A stretch of 64,000 nucleotides of DNA. Origin: Candidatus Puniceispirillum sp. (GTDB lineage Bacteria; Pseudomonadota; Alphaproteobacteria; Puniceispirillales; Puniceispirillaceae). The translations under genes were made by a program, and so were the position numbers. This document shows positions 30,334-40,206 of this stretch, piece by piece. The stretch spans positions 28,753 to 92,752 of the forward strand of contig JAOEVD010000008.1 in NCBI GenBank assembly GCA_028383305.1, given 5' to 3'. Positions within the stretch are counted from its first letter, which is position 1. Every line of letters starts with the position of its first letter. The notes beneath the pieces were generated by a model. That model ran no database searches, was not told the DNA's origin, and worked only from the letters and a program-made list of their open reading frames with translations.

Positions 30334-32268
30334 ATGTATTCGCTCATCGTTTTCCTTCCCCTGTTAGGGGCCGTGATTGCAGGTTTGCTAAGCCTTAGAA
30401 ACCGCGATCGCGCAGCAGAAATCGTCACGGTTTCAGGCCTTTTGCTGTCTTTGCTGTTTTCAATTATCGCTTTTGCGAATGTCGCGATTGGTGGGCAGCC
30501 AGAAACCGTCAATTTGGCGCGGTGGATTTCATCCGGCAGCTTTGTTGCCAATTGGAGTCTGCGGTTCGACAGTTTGACCGCGGTCATGCTGATCGTTGTG
30601 ACCGGCGTTTCCTCAATGGTGCATATTTATTCGATTGGCTACATGTCGCATGACAATGCGCGGGCACGCTTTATGGCGTATCTCAGCCTATTCACCTTTG
30701 CCATGCTGATGCTGGTAACGGCTGACAATCTTGTACAAATGTTCTTTGGCTGGGAAGGTGTTGGTGTGGCCTCTTATTTGCTGATCGGTTTTTGGTATAA
30801 AAAGGATTCTGCCCATAGCGCGGCAATGAAAGCCTTTGTTGTGAACCGTGTTGGTGACTTTGGGTTTGCGCTTGGCATTTTGGCAGTTTATGCGCTGTTT
30901 GGTTCGGTTCAGTTTGATGTGATTTTTGCGCAATCCAGCGTGATTGCCGCAGCCGATATCAATTTCCTTGGCTATCGTCTTCCAGCGCTTGAAGTTGCTG
31001 GTATTTTGTTATTCATCGGCGCGATGGGTAAATCAGCCCAGCTTGGCCTTCATACATGGCTTCCTGATGCGATGGAGGGGCCAACACCGGTTTCGGCGCT
31101 GATTCATGCGGCAACGATGGTGACGGCTGGCGTCTTTATGATCTGCCGTTTGTCGCCAATGCTGGAATATGCGCCGTTTGCTCTGGATGTGATTACGATT
31201 GTCGGTGCCCTGACGGCTATTTTTGCGGCAACGGTTGGCATGACCCAATTTGATATAAAACGTGTCATTGCCTATTCAACCTGCTCGCAGCTTGGCTATA
31301 TGTTTTTTGCGGCTGGCGTTTCGGCCTATCCGGCAGCGATGTTCCATCTAACAACACATGCGTTTTTCAAGGCATTGCTGTTTCTTGGCGCGGGTTCGGT
31401 TATTCATGCCCTGTCAGATGAGCAGGATCTTCGCAATATGGGCGGGATCTGGAAAAAAGTGCCGGTTACCTATGCGATGATGTGGATTGGCTCATTGGCG
31501 CTGGCTGGCTTTCCGTTCTTTGCCGGTTACTATTCAAAAGACATGATCCTTGAAGCCGCCTATGCCGCGCAAAGCGGGGTTGGCAGCATGGCATTTTGGC
31601 TTGGCTGTCTTGCCGCCTTTTTGACGGCTTTCTATAGCTGGCGTTTGTTGATTATGGCGTTTCACGGTGCGCCGCGTGCCAGTGCGCAAGTGATGTCGCA
31701 TGTTCATGAATCTCCAAAGGTGATGACACTGCCATTGCTGGTTTTGGCGATTGGTGCGGTGTTTGCCGGTTGGCTTGGCTATGAATTATTTGTCGGCCAT
31801 GACATGAAACAATTCTGGGGCGCATCAATTTTCATTCTGCCAACAAATACGGCAATGGAAGATGCGCATCATGTGCCAATATGGGTCAAGCTTTTGCCAA
31901 TTGTTCTGGCATCAAGCGGGGTTGCGCTTGCGGTTCTGTTTTATGCTTATTGGACTTCAATGCCAGCGCGGATTGCAGCGATCTTTCGCCCGATCTATCT
32001 GCTGTTTTACAATAAATGGTATTTTGACGAGCTGTATGATGCGATCTTTGTTCGCCCTGCAGTGCGGTTGGGCGCCTATTTGTGGCAGCGCGGTGATCGC
32101 GACACGATTGACGGCTTTGGCCCTGACGGCATGTCGGCATTCATTTACCGACTGTCGGGGATGTGTTCGCGGGTGCAAACCGGCTTTGTGTTCCATTACG
32201 CCTTTGCCATGCTGATTGGCGTTGTAGTTCTGGTTAGCTGGTATTATTTACGCTTTAAAGGGGCTTAG
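30334..32268 (+). CDS. nuoL: NADH-quinone oxidoreductase subunit L
   Basis: The distal antiporter-like proton pump, 644 residues. Motifs include FFGWEGVGVASYLLIGFW, the LHTWLPDAMEGPTPVSALIHAATMV block with the channel Lys/His region, and the long amphipathic lateral helix region at the C-terminal end. Confidence 0.95.
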   Translation: MYSLIVFLPLLGAVIAGLLSLRNRDRAAEIVTVSGLLLSLLFSIIAFANVAIGGQPETVNLARWISSGSFVANWSLRFDSLTAVMLIVVTGVSSMVHIYSIGYMSHDNARARFMAYLSLFTFAMLMLVTADNLVQMFFGWEGVGVASYLLIGFWYKKDSAHSAAMKAFVVNRVGDFGFALGILAVYALFGSVQFDVIFAQSSVIAAADINFLGYRLPALEVAGILLFIGAMGKSAQLGLHTWLPDAMEGPTPVSALIHAATMVTAGVFMICRLSPMLEYAPFALDVITIVGALTAIFAATVGMTQFDIKRVIAYSTCSQLGYMFFAAGVSAYPAAMFHLTTHAFFKALLFLGAGSVIHALSDEQDLRNMGGIWKKVPVTYAMMWIGSLALAGFPFFAGYYSKDMILEAAYAAQSGVGSMAFWLGCLAAFLTAFYSWRLLIMAFHGAPRASAQVMSHVHESPKVMTLPLLVLAIGAVFAGWLGYELFVGHDMKQFWGASIFILPTNTAMEDAHHVPIWVKLLPIVLASSGVALAVLFYAYWTSMPARIAAIFRPIYLLFYNKWYFDELYDAIFVRPAVRLGAYLWQRGDRDTIDGFGPDGMSAFIYRLSGMCSRVQTGFVFHYAFAMLIGVVVLVSWYYLRFKGA

Positions 32269-32271
32269 GCG

Positions 32272-33777
32272 ATGATTGATAACTGGCCTATCTTATCTAT
32301 TGTCACCTTCTTGCCGCTAGCTGGTGTGTTATTCTTGCTGTTGATCAAGGGCGATGAAAAGGCTTTGGCGCAGAATTCGCGTTTTGTTGCGATGTGGGTT
32401 TCAGGCTTTACCTTTCTGGTCTCATTACCATTGTTGATTGGGTTTGATAGCAGCGTAGCCGGCTATCAATTCGAAGAAAAAGCCGTTTGGCTTGCGGGTA
32501 CTGGCATTGGCTATCATATGGGTGTTGACGGCATCTCAATGCCGTTTGTTTTGCTAAGCACGCTTTTGACGCCCTTGTCGATTTTGGCAAGTTGGCGCGC
32601 CATTACGCATCGTGTTCGTGAATATATGATCGCGTTTTTGGTGCTTGAAACCATGATGATTGGCATGTTTGTCTCGCTCGACATGTTGATGTTCTATCTG
32701 TTTTTCGAGGCGGTTCTGATCCCGATGTTTCTGATCATTGGTATCTGGGGCGGGCCACGCCGCATTTATGCCGCGTTCAAATTCTTCCTATATACGCTTC
32801 TTGGTTCGGTGCTGATGCTGGTTTGTATGCTGGCGATGTATATCGATGCTGGCACAACCGACATTCCGGCGCTGACCGCGCATCAATTTGCCGAATCAAT
32901 GCAGACATGGCTGTTCCTTGGTTTCCTCGCATCATTCGCGGTAAAAGTGCCAATGTGGCCTGTTCATACGTGGCTTCCCGATGCGCATGTCGAGGCACCA
33001 ACCGCAGGATCAATGATTCTTGCAGGTGTTTTATTGAAAATGGGCGGCTATGGGTTTTTGCGGTTTTCATTGCCGATGTTCCCGCTGGCGTCTGAATTTT
33101 TTGCACCTTTGATCTTCACGCTATCAATCATCGCGGTGATTTACACATCATTGGTGGCGTTGGCGCAGTCGGATATGAAAAAGATGATTGCCTATTCATC
33201 AGTTGCGCATATGGGGTTTGTGACGATTGGTATTTTCACCATGACCGAACAAGGCATTGCCGGTGCGATGTTCCAGATGATCAGCCATGGTTTGGTTTCA
33301 GCCGCCTTATTCTTTAGCGTTGGAGTTGTCTATGACCGGCTTCATACGCGTGAAATCAACGCCTATGGTGGTGTAGCGGCGGTGATGCCGCGCTATGCCG
33401 TGTTTTTCATGTTTATGATGCTGGCATCGGTTGGCCTGCCCGGAACCAGTGGGTTTGTTGGCGAAATGCTGGTGCTGGTTGGCGCATGGCATGCCAGCAG
33501 TTGGGTTGCCTTCTTTACCGCAACCGGTCTTGTTCTTGGTGCCACCTATATGCTGTGGCTTTATCGGCGCGTTATGTTTGGTGCTATTGTCAATGATCAG
33601 GTCAAGGCGATGGAGCCAATGCAGATGCGCGAATTTTCGATTTTTCTGCCATTGACCTTTCTGGTGTTGCTGTTCGGGGTTTATCCGATGGCACTTCTCG
33701 ATGTGATGGCCGTGTCGATCCAGTTTGTGATGGATGGTCTTTCGGCAAGTGGTTTGTCATTACTGGCAGCAAATTAG
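32272..33777 (+). CDS. nuoM: NADH-quinone oxidoreductase subunit M
   Basis: Second antiporter-like subunit, 501 residues. The core block [20 protein letters not shown], a glutamate in helix 5 (FEAVLIP), and [14 protein letters not shown] are all intact. It begins three bases after nuoL. Confidence 0.95.
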   Translation: MIDNWPILSIVTFLPLAGVLFLLLIKGDEKALAQNSRFVAMWVSGFTFLVSLPLLIGFDSSVAGYQFEEKAVWLAGTGIGYHMGVDGISMPFVLLSTLLTPLSILASWRAITHRVREYMIAFLVLETMMIGMFVSLDMLMFYLFFEAVLIPMFLIIGIWGGPRRIYAAFKFFLYTLLGSVLMLVCMLAMYIDAGTTDIPALTAHQFAESMQTWLFLGFLASFAVKVPMWPVHTWLPDAHVEAPTAGSMILAGVLLKMGGYGFLRFSLPMFPLASEFFAPLIFTLSIIAVIYTSLVALAQSDMKKMIAYSSVAHMGFVTIGIFTMTEQGIAGAMFQMISHGLVSAALFFSVGVVYDRLHTREINAYGGVAAVMPRYAVFFMFMMLASVGLPGTSGFVGEMLVLVGAWHASSWVAFFTATGLVLGATYMLWLYRRVMFGAIVNDQVKAMEPMQMREFSIFLPLTFLVLLFGVYPMALLDVMAVSIQFVMDGLSASGLSLLAAN

Positions 33778-33796
33778 GGGTTTCTGAGGACATAAA

Positions 33797-35251
33797 ATGA
33801 TTTTTGATCTAGCTGATATCCTGCCTGCCTTGCCTGAAATGATTCTGGCGACCTTGGCGCTTGTTCTGGTTCTTGTCGCGGCATATGGCGGCGAGGGAGC
33901 CGAAAATGCAAAGCGTGTCACACGCATCGCCCTTGGTGGTATTGTACTGGTATTGATATTGATTTGGTCGGGAACGGCGGCTGATCAAACTGCCTTTGGC
34001 GGCATGTTCAAGGCTGACAGCTTTGCCAGCTATATGAAAATTCTGGTTCTTCTTGGCACTTCTGGCGCGCTGTATATGTCAATTACGCCGCTTGCCAAGG
34101 ATGATATCAACAAGCCTGAATTTGCGCTTCTTGTTGTGCTGGCACTTGTTGGCATGATGCTGATGATTTCAGCGAATGACCTGATGTCGCTTTACATGGC
34201 GGTTGAGTTACAGTCGCTGCCGCTTTATGTGGTGGCGGCGATGCGCACCAATTCATTGCGCTCATCCGAGGCTGGATTGAAATATTTTCTGCTTGGTGCC
34301 TTGTCATCAGGCATGCTTCTTTATGGCGCGTCGCTGGTCTATGGCTTTGCTGGCACCACCAGCTTTTCCGGCATTGCCGCGGCAGTATCGGCCGATCAAT
34401 TGCCAGTGGCCTTTGTCATTGGCATGGTCTTTATGGTGTCGGGCATCGCATTTAAGATTTCTGCTGCGCCATTCCATATGTGGACACCTGATGTTTACGA
34501 AGGCTCGCCAAGTCCGGTAACAGCATTGTTTGCGATTGCACCAAAAGTGGCGGCAATGGCGCTGATGATGCGGCTGACCTATGGTGCCTTTGGCGCGATT
34601 GAGGTCGAATGGTCACAGGTTTTGATTGCCTTGTCGATTGCCTCAATGGTTGTTGGTGCGCTTGGCGCGATTATGCAGCGCGATATCAAACGCATGATGG
34701 CCTATTCATCGATTGCCCATATGGGATATGCGCTTGCCGGATTGGCTGCTGGCAGCCATCAAGGTGCGCTAGGCGTGATGATTTACATGACCGGTTATAT
34801 ATTTATGGGCGCTGGCAGTTTTGCGATTATTCTGCTGATGCGGCGTGATGGGCAATCGGCAACGCGGATTGCTGATTTGCAGGGTCTGTCACGAACCCAT
34901 CCGATGCTGGCGCTTGGCCTGATGATCATGATGTTTTCAATGGCTGGTATTCCGCCTTTGGCTGGTTTCTTTGGGAAATGGTATGTGTTTTTGGCGGCGG
35001 TCAATGCCGGGCTTGTTCCCCTTGCCGTTGTTGGTGTTGTGATGAGCGTGGTTGGTGCGTTCTATTATTTGCGGATCATCAAGATCATGTATTTCGAAGA
35101 AACCGACGAGCCGCTTGATACCGATATGCCGACTGCCAATAAAATGGTTCTTGGGGTGTCGATTGGCGTTGTTCTGCTGTTTTTCCTCGGGCTTAGCCCT
35201 TTGCTTGAAGCGGCAAATGTGGCGGCAACAGCCCTGATGACCCAGCTTTAG
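33797..35251 (+). CDS. nuoN: NADH-quinone oxidoreductase subunit N
   Basis: Third antiporter-like subunit, 484 residues. The block FHMWTPDVYEGSPSPVTALF and RDIKRMMAYSSIAHMGY are typical. It is the last complex I gene, but the transcript evidently continues, since birA starts six bases after the stop. Confidence 0.95.
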   Translation: MIFDLADILPALPEMILATLALVLVLVAAYGGEGAENAKRVTRIALGGIVLVLILIWSGTAADQTAFGGMFKADSFASYMKILVLLGTSGALYMSITPLAKDDINKPEFALLVVLALVGMMLMISANDLMSLYMAVELQSLPLYVVAAMRTNSLRSSEAGLKYFLLGALSSGMLLYGASLVYGFAGTTSFSGIAAAVSADQLPVAFVIGMVFMVSGIAFKISAAPFHMWTPDVYEGSPSPVTALFAIAPKVAAMALMMRLTYGAFGAIEVEWSQVLIALSIASMVVGALGAIMQRDIKRMMAYSSIAHMGYALAGLAAGSHQGALGVMIYMTGYIFMGAGSFAIILLMRRDGQSATRIADLQGLSRTHPMLALGLMIMMFSMAGIPPLAGFFGKWYVFLAAVNAGLVPLAVVGVVMSVVGAFYYLRIIKIMYFEETDEPLDTDMPTANKMVLGVSIGVVLLFFLGLSPLLEAANVAATALMTQL

Positions 35252-35257
35252 GCTCTT

Positions 35258-36025
35258 ATGACAGAACCGCTCAATTGGTCGATTGCAACAGAACAAAGCG
35301 CAACATCAACATCTGATCTTGCCAAACAGGCAGCGGCCGGTGGCGCGCCGTCGGGGCATGCGTTTCTGGCCATTGAACAGACTGCAGGGCGTGGGCGGCA
35401 TGGCCGTCATTGGGACTCGCAAAAAGGCGGTATGTATTTATCTGTTCTGCTTCGCCCCAGCGTGCCAATTGATCAGTGGTTTGCGTTGTCATTTGCCGCG
35501 TCTCTGGCTGTTTTAGAGGCGGTATGTGGCCAGCTTGCTGCGCATTTATCGCCGCTTGAAATGCCGCAAACCGGTTTGAAATGGCCAAATGATGTGATTG
35601 TGGCGGGCGGCAAGATTTCGGGTATCCTGCTTGAGGTTGACGGCAAGGCGTTGATTGTCGGAAGCGGGATTAACATCGCGCCAGTCGGTCAGATGGAGTC
35701 GCAGAATATTGCACCGATTGCGCTTGCTGATGTCTGGCCTGATGGTGCTGGTGCTTTGCCGCAACCTTATGATCTTGCTACCGCCTATCTTGACCGGCTG
35801 GCATTCTGGTATGATCGGTTCTGCCAATCAGGTTTTGGCCCAATTCGCGATGCGTGGTTGGAAAATGCGCTGTTTTTGGGCAAGCACGTTGCCGTTCAGT
35901 GCGACACGAAGGCGCTTTCAGGGGTTTTTCACGATCTTGGCATGGACGGCACGATGCTTTTGCTTGATGATTCAGGTCAGACACGCCATATCACTACAGG
36001 TGATGTAAAAATTTTGGGCAGTTAA
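35258..36025 (+). CDS. birA: biotin--[acetyl-CoA-carboxylase] ligase
   Basis: Attaches biotin to carrier proteins. The catalytic domain shows the nucleotide/biotin loop GRGRHGRHWDSQKGGMYLSV, the KWPNDV strand and a short C-terminal SH3-like domain. At 255 residues it lacks the N-terminal DNA-binding domain of the E. coli protein, so it is a ligase without a repressor role. nuoN-birA-coaX-rnj-mce is a familiar alphaproteobacterial order. Confidence 0.92.
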   Translation: MTEPLNWSIATEQSATSTSDLAKQAAAGGAPSGHAFLAIEQTAGRGRHGRHWDSQKGGMYLSVLLRPSVPIDQWFALSFAASLAVLEAVCGQLAAHLSPLEMPQTGLKWPNDVIVAGGKISGILLEVDGKALIVGSGINIAPVGQMESQNIAPIALADVWPDGAGALPQPYDLATAYLDRLAFWYDRFCQSGFGPIRDAWLENALFLGKHVAVQCDTKALSGVFHDLGMDGTMLLLDDSGQTRHITTGDVKILGS

Positions 36026-36028
36026 CCA

Positions 36029-36817
36029 ATGCTTTTGGCAGTAGATTGCGGCAATACCAATATTGTATTTGCCCTTTATGATGGCGATATCCAGCGGGCA
36101 AACTGGCGGATTAGTACTAATCCCAAGCGCAGCGCGGATGAATATCTTGTCTGGTTAACCCAGCTGATGAGTCTCAACTCACTGGCAGTTGATGATGTAA
36201 CCGACATGATCATTGCCAGCGTTGTGCCTGAGGTGCAGCCAAAATTAATTAACCTGGCATCGCGTGGTTTTGGCATTGTGCCGCAGGTCGTTGGTGGCAG
36301 TGGCATTGACCTTGGCATTGATATTCATATTGACCGGCCCGATCAGGCTGGTGCTGATCGTCTTGTCAATGCCGTGGCGGCGCGTGACTTTCATGATTTG
36401 CCAGCGATCATTCTCGATTTCGGCACGGCAACGACATTTGACCTAATCGGCAAGGGCGGTGCCTATCAAGGCGGCATTATCGCGCCTGGGGTCAATCTGT
36501 CGGTTGAGGCGCTCTATATGGCGGCGGCACGGTTGCCGCGTCTTGCGGTTGAACCTTGGGCGGCTGATATGCCGGTGTTGGGAAAAGATACGGTTAGTGC
36601 CATGCATTCGGGCATTTTTTGGGGATATGTCAGCTTGGTTGAAGGATTAATCGAGCGATTGCGCCTTGATCATGGTAAAGATCTACCTGCCATTGCCACT
36701 GGCGGTCTCGCACCATTATTCGCCGAACATGTCAAAGCGATCTCAACCGTTGATCCCGATCTTACCCTGAAAGGGTTGGTTCGCATCCACGCCCAAAATA
36801 AGACTGAACCCAAATAA
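36029..36817 (+). CDS. coaX: type III pantothenate kinase
   Basis: First step of coenzyme A synthesis. The 262-residue ASKHA-fold enzyme begins with the phosphate-binding VDCGNTNIVFALYDGD and has GADRLVNAVAA and DFGTATTFD, the type III signatures. It is three bases after birA. Confidence 0.93.
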   Translation: MLLAVDCGNTNIVFALYDGDIQRANWRISTNPKRSADEYLVWLTQLMSLNSLAVDDVTDMIIASVVPEVQPKLINLASRGFGIVPQVVGGSGIDLGIDIHIDRPDQAGADRLVNAVAARDFHDLPAIILDFGTATTFDLIGKGGAYQGGIIAPGVNLSVEALYMAAARLPRLAVEPWAADMPVLGKDTVSAMHSGIFWGYVSLVEGLIERLRLDHGKDLPAIATGGLAPLFAEHVKAISTVDPDLTLKGLVRIHAQNKTEPK

Positions 36818-36863
36818 AACTGAAGCGAAACCAAACTTGTTACATAAAATTAAGGCCTTATTT

Positions 36864-38540
36864 ATGAATTATACAAAAGATGATCTGCTGTTTGCGCCCT
36901 TAGGTGGATCTGGCGAGATTGGCATGAATGTCAATCTTTACCATTATAAAGACAGCTGGATCATGGTTGATCTTGGCATTTCCTTTCCCGATGAAAGCAC
37001 CCCAGGTGTTGATGTTATTCTTCCTGATTTGAAATTCATTGCCGACCGGCGCGATAAATTGGCTGGTCTGGTGCTGACCCATGGCCATGAGGATCATCTG
37101 GGCGCAATTCCCTATCTATGGAGCCAACTTGGTTGTCCAATCTATGGCAGCGCCTTTACCCTCGCACTGTTGCGGCGCAAGCTTGCCGAGTCACGCGGTG
37201 ATTTTGACATAAAACTTCAGGAAATTGGTATGAATGCGCCGTTTAAGCTTGGTGCGTTTGAAATTGAAATGGTGGCATTAAACCATTCGATTCCCGATCC
37301 GGCAGCGCTTGCCATCCGCACTGACGCTGGCACCGTCTTTCATACAGGCGACTGGAAATTCGACAAAACGCCGGTTCTTGGTACCGACACTGACGCACCG
37401 CGTCTTGCCGCCATTGGTGATGAGGGGGTTTTAGCACTTGTTGGGGATTCGACCAATGCCATGGTCGAGGGGCGTACCGGATCTGAAAGTGATGCCAAGG
37501 CCGGGTTAACAGCCGCCATTGCCAAAGCAACCGGACGGGTGGCCATCACCTGTTTTGCCAGCAATGTCGCGCGGATCGACTCGATCTGCAAGGCGGCCAA
37601 AACCAATGGCCGGTCAGTGGCAATTGTTGGGCGGGCGCTTAATCGGGCGATTTCGGCCGCGCGTGAGGTTGGTTATCTTGCCGATTTGCCAGATCTGGTA
37701 CCCGAAGGCGATGTTGATTTATTACCACGCGATTCGATTGTGATTGTTTGTACCGGTACCCAAGGCGAGCCGCGGGCAGCCATAGCTCGGATTGCCGCTG
37801 CGGCGCATGAAACGATCAGCCTTGAGGCAGGCGATACCGTTATCTATTCATCACGGCAAATTCCGGGCAATGAAAATGCCATTGCGCGGGTTCAAGATAT
37901 GTTGATCCGGCGTAAAATTCATCTTGTGACCGATCAGGACGCGCCGGTTCATGTGTCGGGGCATCCGTCACGCGGTGAAATGATCGAGATGTATGGTCTG
38001 ATCCGGCCGAAAATTGCTATTCCGGTTCATGGCACCGCGCGGCATTTGCTGGCGCATGCGGCATTGGCTGATTCCTGTCAGGTCTCGCAAACAATCCTTC
38101 CTGATAATGGTGTGGTGATCCGGCTGAATGGCGATAGGGCTGGTATCATTGATCATGTTCATACCGGGGCTTTGACTGCCGAAAAGGGCAATATTATCGA
38201 ATTGCAGGCCGATATGATGCGGGCAAGGCGACGGATGCTATGGAATGGCGTTGTTACTGTTTCGGTGATCTTGAGCAAGGCAGGGGCGCTTTGCACCGTG
38301 CCAAGCGTCGCGCAAAGTGGCCTTGGTGATGGCGATGCCGCAAGCGACTATGTTGCGGCAGCCTCGATTGCGGTTGAAGATGCAATTGAAATTCTGGGTA
38401 AAACAGCACGGCGCAATGATGCATCGGTTGAAGATGTTGTCTCGCAGGCCGTGCGGCGGGTTGCGCGGTCAATGTTCGGCTTGCGGCCAATCGCGCAGGT
38501 TCATATAATGCGGGTCGGCGAAGAGGATTTACGAGCTTGA
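36864..38540 (+). CDS. rnj: ribonuclease J
   Basis: MBL-fold exo/endoribonuclease of the beta-CASP group, 558 residues. The metal motif HGHEDHLGA lies near residue 74, the N-terminal MBL/beta-CASP core begins LGGSGEIGMN, and the late motif SGHPSRGE is present. I start at ATG 36864 with AAGG upstream; an in-frame TTG 27 bases earlier lacks a site. It overlaps mce by four bases. Confidence 0.93.
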   Translation: MNYTKDDLLFAPLGGSGEIGMNVNLYHYKDSWIMVDLGISFPDESTPGVDVILPDLKFIADRRDKLAGLVLTHGHEDHLGAIPYLWSQLGCPIYGSAFTLALLRRKLAESRGDFDIKLQEIGMNAPFKLGAFEIEMVALNHSIPDPAALAIRTDAGTVFHTGDWKFDKTPVLGTDTDAPRLAAIGDEGVLALVGDSTNAMVEGRTGSESDAKAGLTAAIAKATGRVAITCFASNVARIDSICKAAKTNGRSVAIVGRALNRAISAAREVGYLADLPDLVPEGDVDLLPRDSIVIVCTGTQGEPRAAIARIAAAAHETISLEAGDTVIYSSRQIPGNENAIARVQDMLIRRKIHLVTDQDAPVHVSGHPSRGEMIEMYGLIRPKIAIPVHGTARHLLAHAALADSCQVSQTILPDNGVVIRLNGDRAGIIDHVHTGALTAEKGNIIELQADMMRARRRMLWNGVVTVSVILSKAGALCTVPSVAQSGLGDGDAASDYVAAASIAVEDAIEILGKTARRNDASVEDVVSQAVRRVARSMFGLRPIAQVHIMRVGEEDLRA

Positions 38541-38959
38541 TTGGAAATATAAACCATATTGCGATTGTCGTTCCCGATCTTGACGCGGCGGCTGCACATT
38601 GGCGCGACATGCTTGGTGCCGAAGTTAGCCAAGCGCAAACATTGCCTGAACATGGCGTGCGGATTGTGTTTGTGCGCTCGGCCAATGGTCAGGTTGAATT
38701 GATGGAGCCTTTTGGCGAGGGCTCGCCAATTGCCGAATTTTTAAAGCGTCATCCTGATGGTGGCATGCATCACATCTGTTATGAGGTCGCCAATATTGAC
38801 CAAGCACGCGCTACGTTAGAAGCAAAGGGCGCGCGGGTGCTTGGTGACGGCGGTGTGAAAACCGGCGCACATGGCAATTCAGTGTTGTTTTTGCATCCAA
38901 AGGATTTCAATGGCACGCTTATCGAATTAGAACAGGTTACCGAAGGTGAGGCGCATTAA
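38537..38959 (+). CDS. mce: methylmalonyl-CoA epimerase
   Basis: Interconverts the two stereoisomers of methylmalonyl-CoA in propionate breakdown. It is a 140-residue vicinal-oxygen-chelate protein. Metal ligands are plausible at NHIAIVV (N-terminal His), GGMHHICYEV and the C-terminal TLIELEQ. The start is TTG overlapping the rnj stop (TTGA), with AGAGGA upstream. Confidence 0.9.
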   Translation: MIGNINHIAIVVPDLDAAAAHWRDMLGAEVSQAQTLPEHGVRIVFVRSANGQVELMEPFGEGSPIAEFLKRHPDGGMHHICYEVANIDQARATLEAKGARVLGDGGVKTGAHGNSVLFLHPKDFNGTLIELEQVTEGEAH

Positions 38960-39196
38960 ATGGATATTGTTTCAGGAATCGTGGTTTTTATTCTGCTGTG
39001 GTGGTGGGTGTTCTTTATGACCTTGCCATTTGGCGTGAAGACGCCTGATTCGGTTGAGGTTGGCCATGCCACATCAGCGCCGGAAAAACCAATGCTTTGG
39101 CGCAAAGCGATGATTGCCACGATGATTGCGTCGGTCCTATTTGCCATCGTATTTTGGGTGATTGACTCGGGTTTGCTGTCTCTTGATCAGCTTTAG
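38960..39196 (+). CDS. DUF1467-family small membrane protein
   Basis: 78 residues, two membrane helices, with the family pattern WWWVFFMTLPFGVKTP in the loop. Function is unknown. It starts immediately after the mce stop, as in many alphaproteobacteria, where the pair is conserved. It is the last gene of the long nuo-birA-coaX-rnj run. Confidence 0.85.
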   Translation: MDIVSGIVVFILLWWWVFFMTLPFGVKTPDSVEVGHATSAPEKPMLWRKAMIATMIASVLFAIVFWVIDSGLLSLDQL

Positions 39197-39289
39197 ATCT
39201 TTGCCTTTATTTAGGCGGCGGGGGCATGGTAGGGCGAGGGTGCTCGCCGATTGATTGACAAAATGCGCTAATTTTTTGCCAAAAGAAAA

Positions 39290-39313
39290 GCAAGGCTCAC
39301 GCCTTGCCTTTTT
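39290..39313 (+). terminator. intrinsic terminator of the nuo...DUF1467 run
   Basis: GCAAGGC and GCCTTGC form a perfect seven-base-pair stem with loop TCAC, followed by CTTTTT. It lies about 95 bases after the DUF1467 stop. Confidence 0.85.
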
Positions 39314-39638
39314 CAATCACTGGTCTTGATGCCAGTGTTTGCTCTCCCTAAACTCGGTTTTGGCAACCTTTTCAAAAAATGTTAGGAAACTTTCATCGGC
39401 TTGTCGACATAAAATTCACGAAAATCTAACAAATCAGACAAAAAATTGCCTTATTCGTTTGCCGGCAATAAACTTGGGTTGGTCAGCCGCGCTAAGTGAC
39501 GCAGCCTCTGCCAGAGGTTCGTTTATCTTTGTGTTTGGCCAAAAAACCATGTTATCTGACGATTGAGATTAAGATTAAGATTACTATTAAGATTATGACT
39601 ATGTCGGCTGGCCTGTTGGCATAAGGGGCGATAGACTA
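39314..39638. other. intergenic region upstream of rpiB
   Basis: About 325 bases without a supported gene. It contains a short AT-rich hexamer repeat (GATTAA/AGATTA, 39561-39595) and the rpiB ribosome site (AAGGGG). I recognise no riboswitch. Confidence 0.5.
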
Positions 39639-40103
39639 ATGCAAAAAGAAACAATTTATCTGGCATCAGACCATGCTGGATACGAGCTGAAAGCTGCTGT
39701 TTGTTCGCATCTTGCTGCTGCAGGGTATCAAATTGTTGATCTTGGGCCGGATCAGGGCGAGCCGGTTGATTATCCTGATTATGGTGTCAAACTGGCGATG
39801 GCGCTAAAGGATGACACAGCCGCGCGCGGTATTGCCATCTGCGGAAGCGGTATTGGCATTTCGATTGCGGTAAACCGGTTTTCATGGGTACGGGCCGCGC
39901 TTGTTAGCACTGCCGAAGCGGCCAGCCTGTCGCGCCAGCACAATGATGCGAATATTTTAGCTTTGGGCGAACGGTTGATTGATCGGGCATTAGCACTTAC
40001 ATGTGCTGAAGCGTTTTTAGGCACTGCCTTTGAAGGCGGTCGTCATCAGCGGCGGGTAGATAAATTAACCGCGATTGGTAATGGCTGTTTGGAATTGGAA
40101 TAG
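39639..40103 (+). CDS. rpiB: ribose-5-phosphate isomerase B
   Basis: Interconverts ribose-5-phosphate and ribulose-5-phosphate. It is a 154-residue protein beginning YLASDHAGYELK, with the catalytic Cys in GIAICGSGIGISIAVNR and the later RQHNDANILALGER block. It lies upstream of glyA, a pairing seen in alphaproteobacteria. Confidence 0.93.
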   Translation: MQKETIYLASDHAGYELKAAVCSHLAAAGYQIVDLGPDQGEPVDYPDYGVKLAMALKDDTAARGIAICGSGIGISIAVNRFSWVRAALVSTAEAASLSRQHNDANILALGERLIDRALALTCAEAFLGTAFEGGRHQRRVDKLTAIGNGCLELE

Positions 40104-40206
40104 GCTTGCAATATTGATTGCCGGTTTTACGCGTTTATAAATTGGATTGATGCCGCTTGGGTCATGGTTTTGACTGTGGTAAGGCATATTTTTGAGGAGA
40201 CAAAAG

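Noticed and set aside
36818..36863. RNase J start at the upstream TTG (36837)
   Set aside because: No ribosome site, and the ATG at 36864 has AAGG at good distance and gives the expected N-terminus.
39561..39595. Origin-like AT-rich iterons near rpiB
   Set aside because: Only a few imperfect GATTAA hexamers, no DnaA boxes and no origin-linked genes.
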